Positions 16,717-27,050 of a stretch of 64,000 bases of DNA are shown here, piece by piece. Under the pieces are notes generated by a model, which was not told where the DNA came from, did no database searches, and was given only the letters and a program-made list of their open reading frames with translations. Origin of the DNA: Duganella dendranthematis (GTDB taxonomy: Bacteria > Pseudomonadota > Gammaproteobacteria > Burkholderiales > Burkholderiaceae_D); NCBI RefSeq assembly GCF_012849375.1, contig NZ_CP051684.1, forward strand, positions 5,828,001 to 5,892,000. Direction: 5' to 3'. Each line of letters opens with the position of its first letter. The stretch's first letter is position 1. Both the position numbers and the translations under genes were made by a program.

Positions 16717-19650
16717 CTAAACATAAGCAGCAGCGGCGACGATGGTGAAGCGGATGGCGGTGCCGCCGCCCTCCTGCGTTTCCACCGTCAGTTCGCCGCC
16801 GAGGTTGGCGATGCGTTCGCGCATGCCGGTGATGCCCCAATGGCCGGGCCGGCCATTCCGGGCCAGGTCCGCGCTCATGCCGATGCCATCGTCGCTGACG
16901 ACGCCAGTCACGTCGTCGCGCGACAGATCCAGCACAATGGCAATGTGCGAGGCCTGCGCGTGGCGCGCGGCATTGGCGGCCGCTTCGTGCACCACCTGGA
17001 AAATTTCGCGCGCCACATTGCCCTTGAGCTTGTCCATGCCGCCGCTGATGGTCACCGACAGCCGCCCAATCAGCGACGGCTCCAGCGCTTCGACAGCATC
17101 TTTCAGGCCGGCCAGCATGCTGCCGGCGAACTGCGGCGCGCGCAGCGCCATCACTTCATCGCGGGTCTCTTCGACCAGTTTTTCGGCCTGCTGCAACACG
17201 GCGTCAAGCGTGCGCTGCTCCTGGCTGCCGGGCTGCAACCGCATCAGGACGGTATCGCAGCGCAGGATCATGGTGTGCATGCCCTGCAGCAGGTTGTCGT
17301 GCAGGGTGCGGGCGATGCGCTGCCGCTCGCCCAAGCGCGTGGCCACCTTATCGGCTTCGCGCGCGGAGACGGCGGCGATGCGCCAACGGTAAGCCAGAAC
17401 CAGGCACAGCAGCCCGGCGGCGGCGACCAGCAGCCGGAACCACACCGTCTCCCACACCTGCGGCTGGATGGTGAAGGTCACGCTGGCGCCCTCCAGGTTC
17501 CACACCCCGTCTTCATTGGCGGCGATGACCCGGAATGTGTAGCGGCCCGGCCCCAGGTTGGTGTAGCGCGCCGAGCGGTCGCCATGCGGCACCTGCCAGC
17601 CCTGGTCGACGCCGCCGAGCTGATAGCGGAACGCCACGCGCTCCGGCACCGACAGCGCGGTGGCGACGAAGCGGATATCGACCGCGCTGGTGCCGGGCGC
17701 CAGGCTGAGCGCGCTGCCCGGGCCGTATGACACCTCGCCGGCGCGAACCGTGTCGATCAGCACCGACGGCGCCGTCCGGTTGCGGCGGATACTGGCCGGA
17801 TCGATCCAGCCCACCTGCGACAAGGTGGCATACACCACCCGCCCGTCGCCGGCCAGTGCCAGCGTGGGCAACGGCCGCAGTTGCGCCGGATGTCCATGGA
17901 TGCCGTCTTCAAAATTGAATAGTTCCCAGTTCACCCGATGGCTGCGGTCCGTCCAGTAAGCCGACAGCTCGCGCTTTTCGACGTGGAAAATGCCGTCCAA
18001 CCCATGCAGCCACAGATCGCCCGCGCGGTCCGCCACCATGCCGGAGATGCCGAGCAAGGGGTTGTCGCGCGCCGCCCGCAGCGGCCGCAGCTGGGCGCCG
18101 TCCAGCCAGGCCACGCCCGCCTCCCCCGCCGCCAGCAAGTGACCGTCCACTTCCAGCATGCTGAACACATTGCCGACATTGACGTCCTTGCCGTCCGATA
18201 CCGGCCGCACGGTGTTGTCGACTATCTCCGCCAGACGGCCGCCAACCAAGCCGATCCAGGTCCGCCCCGACGGCCCGGTATACAGGAATACCGGCGTAGG
18301 GTCGCCGCCGACCACCTCGGTGCTCACGTGCAGCCACTGTTCACCGGCCAGCCGGTACAGCCCCTGGCGTAACACCGAAATCCATACGGTGCCGGCCTTG
18401 TCCACGGTCAGGGTTTGCACCTGGCGTCCCGGCGGCGTACCTTCAGGCAAAGGCCAGGTTTTCACGCCGTCGCGCGTCATGTGGGTAATGCCGGATGCCG
18501 ATCCGGTCCAGACGCTGCCGGCGTTCTCCCGCCACATCGCCATCACGCCAGGCAGTTCGGCGCCGTTCTGGTAGCCGTCGCCGGTCAGGCGCAGCAGGTG
18601 TTTTTCGCCGTCGCCGGCGACATAGATATCATCGTCCAGTCCGCGTTGCGCGTAGTAGAACATCCAGTCACGCGGCACGCCGGCCTCGTGGATGCGCTGG
18701 GCCCGATAGCGCTCGATGCCGTTCGCGGTCGCCACCCAGAAGTTGTTTTCGCGGTCGACAAAAGTCCGCGTCACCAGACGCCCCAGGCTGCCGCCGGCCT
18801 CGAACGACTGCGCCACCGCCAGCTTGCCGTCCTTGTCTTCGCGCAGCAGGCACAAGCCCGCGTCGTCGCCGACCCAGGCCCAGAGCGTGGCGTACGGCCC
18901 TTCCCACAGTCCGTGCGATCTTTCTTTTTTTGCGGGAATCGTCAAGAATACCGGCGGCTTGCCGGCTTCCGCCAGCGCTGATTTGAGGCCGATTTCAGCC
19001 GAGAGCTTGCCCAGCATCAGGTTGGGAACGGCGCCGTAGGGCACCGCAAACGCCAGCGTAAAATCGGTATCGCCGCGCGCGCGGCTGTAGACATTCCAGT
19101 CGACCGTCACCCACAAGGTCTGGTCGCGGTCGATGACCACGGAATTGATAACGCCTTCGGGCAGCGATTTTCCCGGCAAGCGGCGCCATGACTTGCCGTC
19201 AAACACCGCCATCGCCCGCTGCGTGCCGACGTACAGCAGGCCGTCCGGCGCCTTGGTGATGACGCGCACGGTACCGGGCGGCAGACCGTCGGCATCGCCG
19301 TAGTCCCTGGCGGCGCGGGCGGTCAGAATGGACATGCCGCCGAATTGGTAGCCCACCGCGATGCCGCCGTCGACCGCTTCGACCTCGACGATATTGTTGG
19401 AGCGCAGGCGGTGGCCATATACCGTGTCCACTCGCTGGAAGCGCTCGCCGTCATAGCGATACAGGCCATTCCCCGTGGCAAACCAAAGCAGGCCATCGTC
19501 GCTTTGTGCAATTTTCCAGACTGCAGTCGGCGCGCCTTCCGCCTGCGTCCAGCTGCGCCGCTGGAAAGTCAAACCGCCTTCCGCCGGAGCGGCTGCCGCA
19601 GAGGCCCAGCAAAGCCACGCTGCAAGCAGCAATATCCAGCGACAGACCAT
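16717..19650 (-). CDS. Beta-propeller sensor histidine kinase (reg_prop / Y_Y_Y / HisKA_3)
   Basis: 977 residues, intact. Signal peptide (MVCRWILLLAAWLCWASAAAA), about 700 residues of periplasmic propeller repeats (GLLWFATGNGLYRYDGERF, NNFWVATANGIERYRAQRI), a Y_Y_Y domain (RYTNLGPGRYTFRVIAANEDG), one membrane helix, then the cytoplasmic kinase: HisKA_3 box RIARTLHDNLLQGMHTM, N-box HEAAANAARHA, DDGIGM and GHWGITGMRER. Autophosphorylates on the H-box histidine and should pass phosphate to a NarL/LuxR-type regulator, none of which is adjacent. The ATG is chosen because AAGGA lies 7 bases upstream and it opens the signal peptide. Paralogue of the kinases at 7185-10180 and 27051-29966. Confidence 0.92.
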   Translation of the reverse strand: MVCRWILLLAAWLCWASAAAAPAEGGLTFQRRSWTQAEGAPTAVWKIAQSDDGLLWFATGNGLYRYDGERFQRVDTVYGHRLRSNNIVEVEAVDGGIAVGYQFGGMSILTARAARDYGDADGLPPGTVRVITKAPDGLLYVGTQRAMAVFDGKSWRRLPGKSLPEGVINSVVIDRDQTLWVTVDWNVYSRARGDTDFTLAFAVPYGAVPNLMLGKLSAEIGLKSALAEAGKPPVFLTIPAKKERSHGLWEGPYATLWAWVGDDAGLCLLREDKDGKLAVAQSFEAGGSLGRLVTRTFVDRENNFWVATANGIERYRAQRIHEAGVPRDWMFYYAQRGLDDDIYVAGDGEKHLLRLTGDGYQNGAELPGVMAMWRENAGSVWTGSASGITHMTRDGVKTWPLPEGTPPGRQVQTLTVDKAGTVWISVLRQGLYRLAGEQWLHVSTEVVGGDPTPVFLYTGPSGRTWIGLVGGRLAEIVDNTVRPVSDGKDVNVGNVFSMLEVDGHLLAAGEAGVAWLDGAQLRPLRAARDNPLLGISGMVADRAGDLWLHGLDGIFHVEKRELSAYWTDRSHRVNWELFNFEDGIHGHPAQLRPLPTLALAGDGRVVYATLSQVGWIDPASIRRNRTAPSVLIDTVRAGEVSYGPGSALSLAPGTSAVDIRFVATALSVPERVAFRYQLGGVDQGWQVPHGDRSARYTNLGPGRYTFRVIAANEDGVWNLEGASVTFTIQPQVWETVWFRLLVAAAGLLCLVLAYRWRIAAVSAREADKVATRLGERQRIARTLHDNLLQGMHTMILRCDTVLMRLQPGSQEQRTLDAVLQQAEKLVEETRDEVMALRAPQFAGSMLAGLKDAVEALEPSLIGRLSVTISGGMDKLKGNVAREIFQVVHEAAANAARHAQASHIAIVLDLSRDDVTGVVSDDGIGMSADLARNGRPGHWGITGMRERIANLGGELTVETQEGGGTAIRFTIVAAAAYV

Positions 19651-19753
19651 TCGATATCCTTGCAGTAACAAAATGGTGGAAGGATACCTGAGGATGACCG
19701 TATCGGCGACAGCTACTTGCAGAGAACGATGGCGCCCTAGCGGATCGTTGGCG

Positions 19754-20794
19754 TCACTCCATCAACGCTTGCGCGGCGGCCACCTGGCCACGGTAGGCGT
19801 CGAAGATTTTCTTCAGCGCGTCAGCCATGGTGGTGGTCGGTTTCCAGCCCAGCTCTTCGCAGGTATTGGTGATTTTCGGCACGCGGTTCTGCACGTCCTG
19901 GTAGCCGGCGCCGTAGTAGGCGCCCGAGGTGGTTTCGACTATCTGGACCTTGGCCGCGCCTTCGGCGTACTCAGGGTATTGCGGCGCCAGTTCCAGCATC
20001 ATGCCGGCCAGTTCGCGGATCGAGAAATTGTTGACCGGGTTGCCGATGTTGTAGATCTTGCCGGAGGCGGCGCCGTGCTTGTTCTCGATGATTTTCATCA
20101 GCGCGTCGATGCCGTCGTCGATGTCGGTGAAGGCGCGTTTCTGCGCACCGCCGTCCACCAGCGAGATGTTCTCGCCGCGCACGATGTGGCCGAAGAACTG
20201 GGTCACCACGCGCGACGAACCTTCTTTCGGCGTGTGGATCGAATCCAGGCCGGCGCCGATCCAGTTGAACGGACGGAACAGGGTGAAGTTCAGGCCTTCC
20301 ATGCCGTAGCCCCAGATCACGCGGTCCATCAGCTGCTTGGCGTTGGAGTAGATCCAGCGCGGCTTGTTGATCGGGCCGCAGATCAGTTCCGAGTTCTCAG
20401 GGTCGAACTCTTCGTCGTGGCACATGCCATACACTTCCGAGGTCGACGGGAACACCAGGTGCTTGCCGTACCTGGCGGCGGAACGCACGATCGGCAGGTT
20501 GGCTTCAAAGTCCAGCTCGAACACGCGCAGCGGCGCTTTTACGTAGGTCGAAGGGGTTGCAATCGCCACCAGCGGCAGGATCACGTCGCACTTCTTGACG
20601 TGGTACTCGACCCATTCCTTGTTGATGGTGATGTCACCTTCAAAGAAGTGCATGCGCTCGTGCGACAGCAAATCCGTGATGCGGTCGGTATTCATGTCCA
20701 TGCCGTACACGTGCCAGTCGGTGGTTTCCAGAATGCGCTTCGACAGGTGATGGCCAATAAAACCATTCACGCCCAGGATAAGTATTTTTTTCAC
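19754..20794 (-). CDS. Bifunctional UDP-4-keto-pentose / UDP-xylose synthase (ArnA C-domain type)
   Basis: 346-residue extended SDR equivalent to the decarboxylase half of ArnA, without the formyltransferase domain. NAD site GVNGFIGHH, substrate block PSTSEVYGM, catalytic YSNAK (Tyr and Lys), and KRAFTDIDDGIDAL with the arginine used in decarboxylation. It oxidatively decarboxylates UDP-glucuronate to UDP-4-keto-arabinose, which feeds lipid A L-Ara4N synthesis, and can also release UDP-xylose (known for the Ralstonia enzyme). An ArnT-like transferase lies 0.8 kb upstream on the same strand, supporting the lipid A role. Confidence 0.9.
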   Translation of the reverse strand: MKKILILGVNGFIGHHLSKRILETTDWHVYGMDMNTDRITDLLSHERMHFFEGDITINKEWVEYHVKKCDVILPLVAIATPSTYVKAPLRVFELDFEANLPIVRSAARYGKHLVFPSTSEVYGMCHDEEFDPENSELICGPINKPRWIYSNAKQLMDRVIWGYGMEGLNFTLFRPFNWIGAGLDSIHTPKEGSSRVVTQFFGHIVRGENISLVDGGAQKRAFTDIDDGIDALMKIIENKHGAASGKIYNIGNPVNNFSIRELAGMMLELAPQYPEYAEGAAKVQIVETTSGAYYGAGYQDVQNRVPKITNTCEELGWKPTTTMADALKKIFDAYRGQVAAAQALME

Positions 20795-20903
20795 AGCTGC
20801 ACCATCTGGTTGATCTTGAGAGCCGGCGATTGTGCCTGATACTTCATTAACAGCGCATTAAAGGTTATGCTAAGCGCTTCAGTTCAAACGGGGCCGATTC
20901 ACC

Positions 20904-21584
20904 ATGATGCTGCATATCCCAGAAGTTTTGTCCCGCGACCAGGTTGCCCACATCCGCCGTCGCCTCGACGAAGCCGATTGGGTGGACGGCCGCGCCACCG
21001 TCGGCACGCAAGGCGCCAAGGTCAAGCAGAACCGCCAGTTGCCGGAAACCTCGCCGGTGGCGAAAGAACTGGGTCAAATCGTGCTGGATGCGCTGGCCGC
21101 CAATCCACTGTTCTTCTCGGCCGCGCTGCCGCTGCTGACCTGCCCGCCGCTGTTCAACAGCTACGCCGGCGGCGAACATTACGGCAATCACATTGATGGC
21201 GCCATGCGCCGCATCCCGGCCACTGGCCAATGGCTGCGCACCGACGTCTCCAGCACCTTGTTCCTGTGCGATCCGGAAGAATACGATGGCGGTGAACTGA
21301 TCGTTGAAGACGCTTACGGCGTGCATGAAGTCAAGCTGCCGGCGGGCGATCTGATTTTGTATCCGTCCACCAGCGTGCACCGCGTTGAACCGGTCACGCG
21401 TGGCGCGCGCGTCTGCTCGTTCTTCTGGACCCAGAGCATGGTGCGCGACGATGGCCGCCGCGCATTGCTGCTGGAACTGGACCGTAACATCCAGTCACTG
21501 CGCGCGCGACTGGGCGACTGCGATGAAATGGTCGGCCTGACCGGCCACTATCACAACCTGCTGCGCCAGTGGAGCGAAGTCTAA
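20904..21584 (+). CDS. Fe(II)/2-oxoglutarate PKHD-type hydroxylase (PiuC/YbiX)
   Basis: 226 residues. The double-stranded beta-helix iron ligands are visible: HxD in YGNHIDGAM and the distal histidine in [11 protein letters not shown], with the 2-oxoglutarate-binding arginine in [10 protein letters not shown]. Length and motifs match the PiuC/YbiX Fe2+-dependent dioxygenases, which are frequently iron-regulated and linked to TonB-dependent receptors. Substrate unknown. It is inserted, on the opposite strand, between the UDP-xylose synthase and the ArnT-like gene, and converges on the latter with stops about 3 bases apart. A 109-base divergent spacer with the UDP-xylose synthase should contain both promoters. 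Confidence 0.92.
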   Translation: MMLHIPEVLSRDQVAHIRRRLDEADWVDGRATVGTQGAKVKQNRQLPETSPVAKELGQIVLDALAANPLFFSAALPLLTCPPLFNSYAGGEHYGNHIDGAMRRIPATGQWLRTDVSSTLFLCDPEEYDGGELIVEDAYGVHEVKLPAGDLILYPSTSVHRVEPVTRGARVCSFFWTQSMVRDDGRRALLLELDRNIQSLRARLGDCDEMVGLTGHYHNLLRQWSEV

Positions 21585-23209
21585 TATTTGAGCGGCGACG
21601 TAACCACCACGATGCCATTGCCACGCGCACGCTCGATCATCGGCAGGCCGCGCAGCCGCAGCACGCCGTATAGATCCTCGCGCACAATCGCATATTGCGG
21701 CACGCCGCGCCCGGCGCTCAACAGCCAGCGCGCGTAGAACTCATCCATCGACGCCACGCCGCGCCAGGACTCCTGCTGCAAGCCAAAATCCAGCTCGCCG
21801 CTGTAGGCTACCGGAATCACCGTGTGGCCCATATAGAACGTCATCGACTGCTCGTAAGTGCCGACCGAGTAGACAGGCGTGTCGTATTTCAGCTCGGCGC
21901 GGATCGCCAGCGCGGCGTCGCGGCCGGCCTGCTGGCGTCCGTGGGTTTCGTAGGCGGTCATGCTCAGCTGCGTCAGCATCCAGCCGCCCAGCGCTGCCAG
22001 CACCACCATTGCGGTGCGCTGCCCGCGCCATTCCGCGATAGAGGCCGCCACGCCGCAAAGGATTGCCGCGCCAAAGGCGCCGCCCAGCAGCGGCAGATTA
22101 ATGATCGGGAAGAATCGCATGCATACCACGCCGGTAACGCCAACGATCACCAGCAAGGCCGGTGCACTCAAGGCGGCATTGCGCGAGGCCCGGTCCAGAT
22201 AAACACCGGCCAGCAGCGCCATCGCCGGGAACACCGGCAGCATATAACCCGGCAGCTTGGAGCTGGAGTAGCTGAAGAACACCAGGATGAAGATCGTCCA
22301 CACCAGCAGCAAACGCGCCGGCTGCAAGCGTCCCTCCACGCGCTTGCGCGCTGCGGCCAGACTGGCAGGCAAGGTCGCCAGCCAGGGCATGGTGGCCGGC
22401 AGTAACAGCAGCAGGAAGTAGTACCACGGACCATCGCGATGATGCGTCTTCAGGAAAAACCGGTCCCAATGCTCGTGAATAAAGAAGAACTGAGGCTGCT
22501 CGGGATTGCGCGCCGCTACCAGCAGGAACCACGGCAGCGCCAGCAGCAGGAACACCAGTAACCCGGTCACCGGATGCAGGCGGCGCCAGATGCCACGGTC
22601 GCCGCTCACCAGCGCGTAAATAAACAGCACGCCGCCCGGCAGCACGATGCCGATCAGCCCCTTGGCCAGCAGCGACAGCGCCATGGCGGCCCAGCACACC
22701 AGCATCCAGCGGCGCCGCTTCGCCATATCGGCGTCATCCTGCTGCGCGATCAGCAGCGCGCACAAGGCCAGCGCCATGGTGGCGGCCACCGGCAAATCCA
22801 GCGAATTGAATTGCGAAGCCGCCGCCCAAAACAGCATCGAACCCAGTACCAGCGCGGCATACAGGCCGGCGCGGCCGCCAAACACGCGCCGTCCGGTATA
22901 GGCCACCATCAGCACGCCGAAAATACCGCAGACGCCATTCCACAAGCGCGCCTGCCAGTCGCCGATGCCGAACAGGGCGAACGACACGGCGCTCATCCAG
23001 GTGTGGAGCGGCGGCTTTTCAAAATACTTGATGCCGTTGAGGCGCGTGGTGACCCAGTCGCCGCTCAGCAGCATCTCGCGCGCCATTTCGGCATAGCGAC
23101 CCTCATCCGGCGGGATCAGCGTGCGCAGGTTCAGCACCAGCAGTGAAAACACGATAAAGACGGCAGCCAGCAGATACTGCGCTGTTTTGGAACGTAAAAA
23201 AGCAGGCAT
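21581..23209 (-). CDS. ArnT-like lipid A glycosyltransferase (GT39/GT83)
   Basis: 542 residues with about 12 transmembrane helices. The periplasmic first loop carries [17 protein letters not shown] with the acidic DE pair used by the PMT/ArnT superfamily, and [17 protein letters not shown] is the family's second block. Enzymes of this group move a lipid-linked sugar, in ArnT L-Ara4N from undecaprenyl phosphate, to lipid A at the periplasmic face, giving resistance to cationic peptides. The nearby UDP-4-keto-pentose synthase and upstream two-component system support this. The arnB, arnC, arnD and arnF genes are not in the window, so another sugar is possible. Confidence 0.85.
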   Translation of the reverse strand: MPAFLRSKTAQYLLAAVFIVFSLLVLNLRTLIPPDEGRYAEMAREMLLSGDWVTTRLNGIKYFEKPPLHTWMSAVSFALFGIGDWQARLWNGVCGIFGVLMVAYTGRRVFGGRAGLYAALVLGSMLFWAAASQFNSLDLPVAATMALALCALLIAQQDDADMAKRRRWMLVCWAAMALSLLAKGLIGIVLPGGVLFIYALVSGDRGIWRRLHPVTGLLVFLLLALPWFLLVAARNPEQPQFFFIHEHWDRFFLKTHHRDGPWYYFLLLLLPATMPWLATLPASLAAARKRVEGRLQPARLLLVWTIFILVFFSYSSSKLPGYMLPVFPAMALLAGVYLDRASRNAALSAPALLVIVGVTGVVCMRFFPIINLPLLGGAFGAAILCGVAASIAEWRGQRTAMVVLAALGGWMLTQLSMTAYETHGRQQAGRDAALAIRAELKYDTPVYSVGTYEQSMTFYMGHTVIPVAYSGELDFGLQQESWRGVASMDEFYARWLLSAGRGVPQYAIVREDLYGVLRLRGLPMIERARGNGIVVVTSPLKY

Positions 23210-23298
23210 GGAGGAGACGAAAGACGAAAATGTGAACGCAGTTTAATGCAACCACTGATAACAGTGTGTTAAAAGCATGCGTCAACGCGTCGCCTTTG

Positions 23299-24582
23299 TC
23301 AGGGAAAAATCACAGTGACGCTCAGCCCTTTGCCGTGTTCGCCGTCGTCGAGGCGAATATCGGCCTGGTGGTGGTTGGCGATGTTGCGCACAATCGACAG
23401 GCCCAGCCCGCAGCCCCAGACCTCATTGCCGTCCGGACGGAAGAAGCGGTCGAACAGGCGGGCGCGATGTTCGGGCGCGACGCCGGGGCCGTTGTCGCGC
23501 ACGCGCAGGAACGGCTTGCCCTGCTCCACCCCGGTCAGCAGGTCGACCCGGCCGCCCCGTTGCGTGTAGCGCAGCGCGTTATCGACCAGGTTATTCAGCA
23601 GCACCCGCAAGCCTTCGCGCTCGGCTTGCAGCACCAGCGGCGCGGACTCTTCGACGCCGAGGTCGATATCGCGGCTGTCGGCCAGCGCCGAATGGTCGGC
23701 CACCACGCTGGCCAGCAGCGCGCCCACATCCACCGGCTGCAACTGCGCTTCGCCCTGCTCTGACTCGTGCCGGGCCAGGCTAAGTAGTTGCTGCACCAGA
23801 TGACTGGCGCGATCCAGCCGTTCATGCAGCTTGGCCAGCGCCAGCGCCCGCTCGGCGGCGGTGCCGGCCCGTTCGGCCAGTTGCAGCTGCAATTTGAGGG
23901 CGGTCAGCGGCGAGCGCAGTTCGTGGGCGGCGTCGGCGACAAACGTCCGTTGCGCCGCCATCGCCTCCTCGAATTTGCTCATCAGACCGTTCAACGCCAC
24001 CACCACCGGCCGCAAATCCGGCGCCATGCCTGCTGCGTCGATCGGCCGCAAGGCGGTGGCCGACTGGTCGCCTACCGCCTCCGCCAGCCGGTACAGAGGA
24101 CGCAGCGCCCGCCCCACCACGGCCAGCACCAGCAGCGCGAAAATCACGGCGATCGCCAGCAGCGGCCGACCGGCACGCCAGGCCATGTGCCGGGCCAGAT
24201 GGTCGCGCGCCGCTTGCGGCTGCGCCACCTGAACATAGCGTCCGCCAAGTTCTTGCCCGTACAATCGCCATGCGGCGTCGTTCCAGACCACATCCCGGTA
24301 GCCCTGCACATCGTAGCGGGGCAGCGGCGCCAGCCCGCCGGCATTGGTCATGTCCACCGCGCCACTGCTGTTCCAGACTTGCAGAACGAACGCTTCCTCC
24401 GGATCGTGACTGCCCTCCGGCGCGCCGCCCGGCAAAGCAACCGCCAGTTGCCGAAGTTGTAAGTCAGCCAGTTCATTAGTTTCCGCCAGCAGGGAGCGGT
24501 ACAAAGCGGTGCCGGCGCCCAGCACGCACGACAGCGTCGTGCACAGCAGGCCGATTAACAGTTGTTGACGGATGGTTTTCAT
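23299..24582 (-). CDS. Sensor histidine kinase (QseC / PmrB-like)
   Basis: 427 residues: two transmembrane helices (residues about 8-28 and 139-159) enclosing a periplasmic region, a HAMP-like linker, HisKA box FVADAAHELRSPLTALKLQ, N-box NNLVDNALRYT, and DNGPGV / GLGLSIVRNI in the ATPase domain. It should autophosphorylate on the H-box histidine and pass phosphate to the regulator encoded just upstream, with which it overlaps by ATGA. It is followed on the same strand after 90 bases by the ArnT-like gene, so a PmrAB-type link to lipid A modification is possible (inference). Confidence 0.93.
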   Translation of the reverse strand: MKTIRQQLLIGLLCTTLSCVLGAGTALYRSLLAETNELADLQLRQLAVALPGGAPEGSHDPEEAFVLQVWNSSGAVDMTNAGGLAPLPRYDVQGYRDVVWNDAAWRLYGQELGGRYVQVAQPQAARDHLARHMAWRAGRPLLAIAVIFALLVLAVVGRALRPLYRLAEAVGDQSATALRPIDAAGMAPDLRPVVVALNGLMSKFEEAMAAQRTFVADAAHELRSPLTALKLQLQLAERAGTAAERALALAKLHERLDRASHLVQQLLSLARHESEQGEAQLQPVDVGALLASVVADHSALADSRDIDLGVEESAPLVLQAEREGLRVLLNNLVDNALRYTQRGGRVDLLTGVEQGKPFLRVRDNGPGVAPEHRARLFDRFFRPDGNEVWGCGLGLSIVRNIANHHQADIRLDDGEHGKGLSVTVIFP

Positions 24583-25241
24583 GGCGCGGGCTTGACCTTG
24601 TAGCCGACGCCGCGTACGTTCTTGATGAAGTCGGCGCCGAATTTCTTGCGCAGCCGGTGCACGTAGACGTCGACCGTATTGCTCTCGACTTCGGTATTCC
24701 AGCCGTACAGTTTGTCTTCCAGCTGGGCTTTGCAGATCACGCTGCCCGGATCGTCCAGCAACACCCGCAGCAGCGCGAATTCGCGCGCCGACAGTTTCAC
24801 CGGCGCGCCGTCAAACTGCGCCTCGTGGCTGGCCAGGTCCAGCGTCAGCGCGCCGTGCACCACCAGCGAACGGGTGCGGGCGACGCGGCGCCGCAGCAGG
24901 GCGCGGATACGGGCCAGCAGTTCGTCCAGGTCAAAGGGCTTGACCAGGTAGTCGTCGGCGCCGCCATCCAGGCCTTCGACCCGCGCCGGCGTGCTGTCGC
25001 GCGCGGTGATGATCAGCACCGGCAGGCCGTCGCCGCGCGCGCGCAAGGTGGTCAGCACGTCCATTCCCTGCTTGCGCGGCAGGCCCAGGTCCAGCAGCAG
25101 CAAGTCGTAGGGAATGGTGGCCAGCGCGACGTCGGCCGCCTGGCCGTCGCGCACCCAGTCCACCGCGTAGCTCTCGCCCAGCAGACCATCCTTGATACTC
25201 TCGCCGATCATCGGATCGTCTTCCACCAACAGCAGCCGCAC
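24579..25241 (-). CDS. OmpR-family response regulator (QseB / PmrA-like)
   Basis: 220 residues with a receiver domain (VRLLLVEDDPMIGES; phospho-acceptor Asp51 in LLLLDLGLP; conserved Lys in DDYLVKPFD) and a winged-helix DNA-binding domain ending in NTVDVYVHRLRKKFGADFIKNVRGVGYK. I start it at a GTG with an excellent GGAGGG six bases upstream, which gives exactly the family length; a longer frame opens with 16 residues unlike the family. First gene of the kinase operon, divergent from the TPR lipoprotein-like gene. Confidence 0.94.
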   Translation of the reverse strand: MRLLLVEDDPMIGESIKDGLLGESYAVDWVRDGQAADVALATIPYDLLLLDLGLPRKQGMDVLTTLRARGDGLPVLIITARDSTPARVEGLDGGADDYLVKPFDLDELLARIRALLRRRVARTRSLVVHGALTLDLASHEAQFDGAPVKLSAREFALLRVLLDDPGSVICKAQLEDKLYGWNTEVESNTVDVYVHRLRKKFGADFIKNVRGVGYKVKPAP

Positions 25242-25332
25242 CGGATTCCCTCCAAAAAACCGACAGTGTACAACCGGCGGCGTCGCCAATCAGTTTACAC
25301 TGCCGAGGTGTCCCACCGACCAGGAAATCTTT

Positions 25333-26955
25333 ATGCGCCGCTTAGCCGCCCTTGCAGGTATGTTCCTGATACTGATTGCGCGCTGTGCCATGGCGCAGCA
25401 TGAGCACCATGAAGCACCAGCGTCGCTTGGGACGGTACGCTTCGAAACATCATGTCTTCCTCCGATGCAACCGGAATTCAATCGCGCGGTGGCGCTCATG
25501 CACTCGTTCCAGTTTGGCCCGGCGATTGACGGCTTTCGCGTCATCCTCGCCAAGGAGCCTGATTGCACCATCGCTTATTGGGGCATTGCCCTGAGCAGCT
25601 GGAGCAATCCATTCGCCAACTTCAAATCGCCTGCCCAGTTGAAGCAGGGCCTACAGGCCGTCGAGTCAGGACGGGCCAAAGCGCCGGCCACGGCGCGCGA
25701 GCGGGCCTACCTGGAGGCGGTCGCCCATCTCTATGTCGACAGCGGGCGTATCAGCCAGACGGCGCGCCTGAACGCGTATGAAGCCGCAATGGACAAGCTC
25801 AGCGCCGATTACCCGGACGACGTAGAGGCCCGCATCTTCCACGCGCTGGCGCTGGCGGCCGCTGCCGATCCGGCGGACAAGCGCTACGCTAAACAGCTCA
25901 AGGCCGGCGCAATGCTGGAAGCGCTGTTCGTGCAATATCCCGACCACCCGGGGCTGGCGCACTACATCATCCATGCCTATGACGAGCCGGAACTGGCCGC
26001 GCGCGCTGCGGAAGCCGCGCGCCGTTATGGCGAGATCGCGCCAGCCACGCCGCACGCGCTGCATATGCCGTCGCATACCTTCACGCGCACGGGCGACTGG
26101 AAGGCGTCGATTGCGACCAATCAGGGATCGGCGGCGGCGGCCCGCAAAGCCGGTCAGCCGGCGGACGAGCTCCACGCCAGCGATTACATGGTCTATGCCT
26201 ATCTGCAAACCGCGCAGGACGAAGCCGCCAGAAAGCTGGTGCTGGCGTCTGCCGATACTTTCAAGCATTTCGACCCGGCCAATGCCAGCGGCGCGGCGCC
26301 GGCGTCAGCGGCCTTTTTCGCCAATGCCGCCATCCCGGCGCGCTATTGCCTGGAGCGCCATGACTGGGCGGGTGCATTGGCCCTGACGCCACGCACGACG
26401 CCATTTCCCTATGCAGACGCGATCACGATTTTTACCCGTGGCCTGGGCGCCGCCCACCTCGGCAATACTGCCATCGCCGAAGCATCAATCGCCGGCCTGG
26501 CCGATATCCGCGAACGCCTGCGCGGCGCCAAAGACGGCTACTGGTCCGACCAGGTCGAGATTCAACGACTGGAAGTGGCCGCGCAGCAGGCCCGCACCAA
26601 CGGCGACAACGCAACGGCCCTCAGCGCCCTGACCCGGGCGGCTGAAATGGAGGACGTCACGGAACTGGCGTCGATCACACCGGGGCCGTTCGTGCCGGCG
26701 CGCGAGATGCTGGGTGAACTGTTGCTTGACCTGGCGCGTGCGCAACAGGCGCTTGCACAGTTCAAGGCTACGCTGGTCAAGCATCCCAACCGCTACTGGT
26801 CGGTGTACGGCGCGGCGCAGGCGGCAGCGCGGGCCGGCGACTTGCCGACGGCGCGGATGTACTTCCAGCAATTGCTGACCATCGCCGACCGGGCGGATGA
26901 GCCCCGTCGCAGCTCGCTACTTGCGGCCAGCGCCGCGCTTCAGACCGGTCGCTAA
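25333..26955 (+). CDS. Exported TPR-repeat protein
   Basis: 540 residues: signal peptide (MRRLAALAGMFLILIARCAMA) then a short His-rich start (QHEHHE) and tetratricopeptide-like helical repeats throughout, for example AVALMHSFQFGPAIDGFRVIL and AGDLPTARMYFQQLLTIADR. A block near residue 210, GLAHYIIHAYDEPELA followed by PHALHMPSHTFTRTG, is characteristic of a family of exported TPR proteins of unknown role; its histidines could bind metal, but this is speculation. Start supported by CAGGA 7 bases before the ATG. Divergent from the two-component operon and convergent with the propeller kinase. Confidence 0.85.
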   Translation: MRRLAALAGMFLILIARCAMAQHEHHEAPASLGTVRFETSCLPPMQPEFNRAVALMHSFQFGPAIDGFRVILAKEPDCTIAYWGIALSSWSNPFANFKSPAQLKQGLQAVESGRAKAPATARERAYLEAVAHLYVDSGRISQTARLNAYEAAMDKLSADYPDDVEARIFHALALAAAADPADKRYAKQLKAGAMLEALFVQYPDHPGLAHYIIHAYDEPELAARAAEAARRYGEIAPATPHALHMPSHTFTRTGDWKASIATNQGSAAAARKAGQPADELHASDYMVYAYLQTAQDEAARKLVLASADTFKHFDPANASGAAPASAAFFANAAIPARYCLERHDWAGALALTPRTTPFPYADAITIFTRGLGAAHLGNTAIAEASIAGLADIRERLRGAKDGYWSDQVEIQRLEVAAQQARTNGDNATALSALTRAAEMEDVTELASITPGPFVPAREMLGELLLDLARAQQALAQFKATLVKHPNRYWSVYGAAQAAARAGDLPTARMYFQQLLTIADRADEPRRSSLLAASAALQTGR

Positions 26956-27050
26956 GCGGGTTGCGGCTGGTCGCGACGGCGCACCTCCATAGAAGGCGCC
27001 CGGCCCCGACGCCGCCGCCGGCGAGGATGGCGGCTGGGAACCTAACCCGA

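Noticed and set aside
19475..20839. 454-codon plus-strand frame over the UDP-xylose synthase
   Set aside because: Shadow of a clear SDR-family enzyme on the minus strand.
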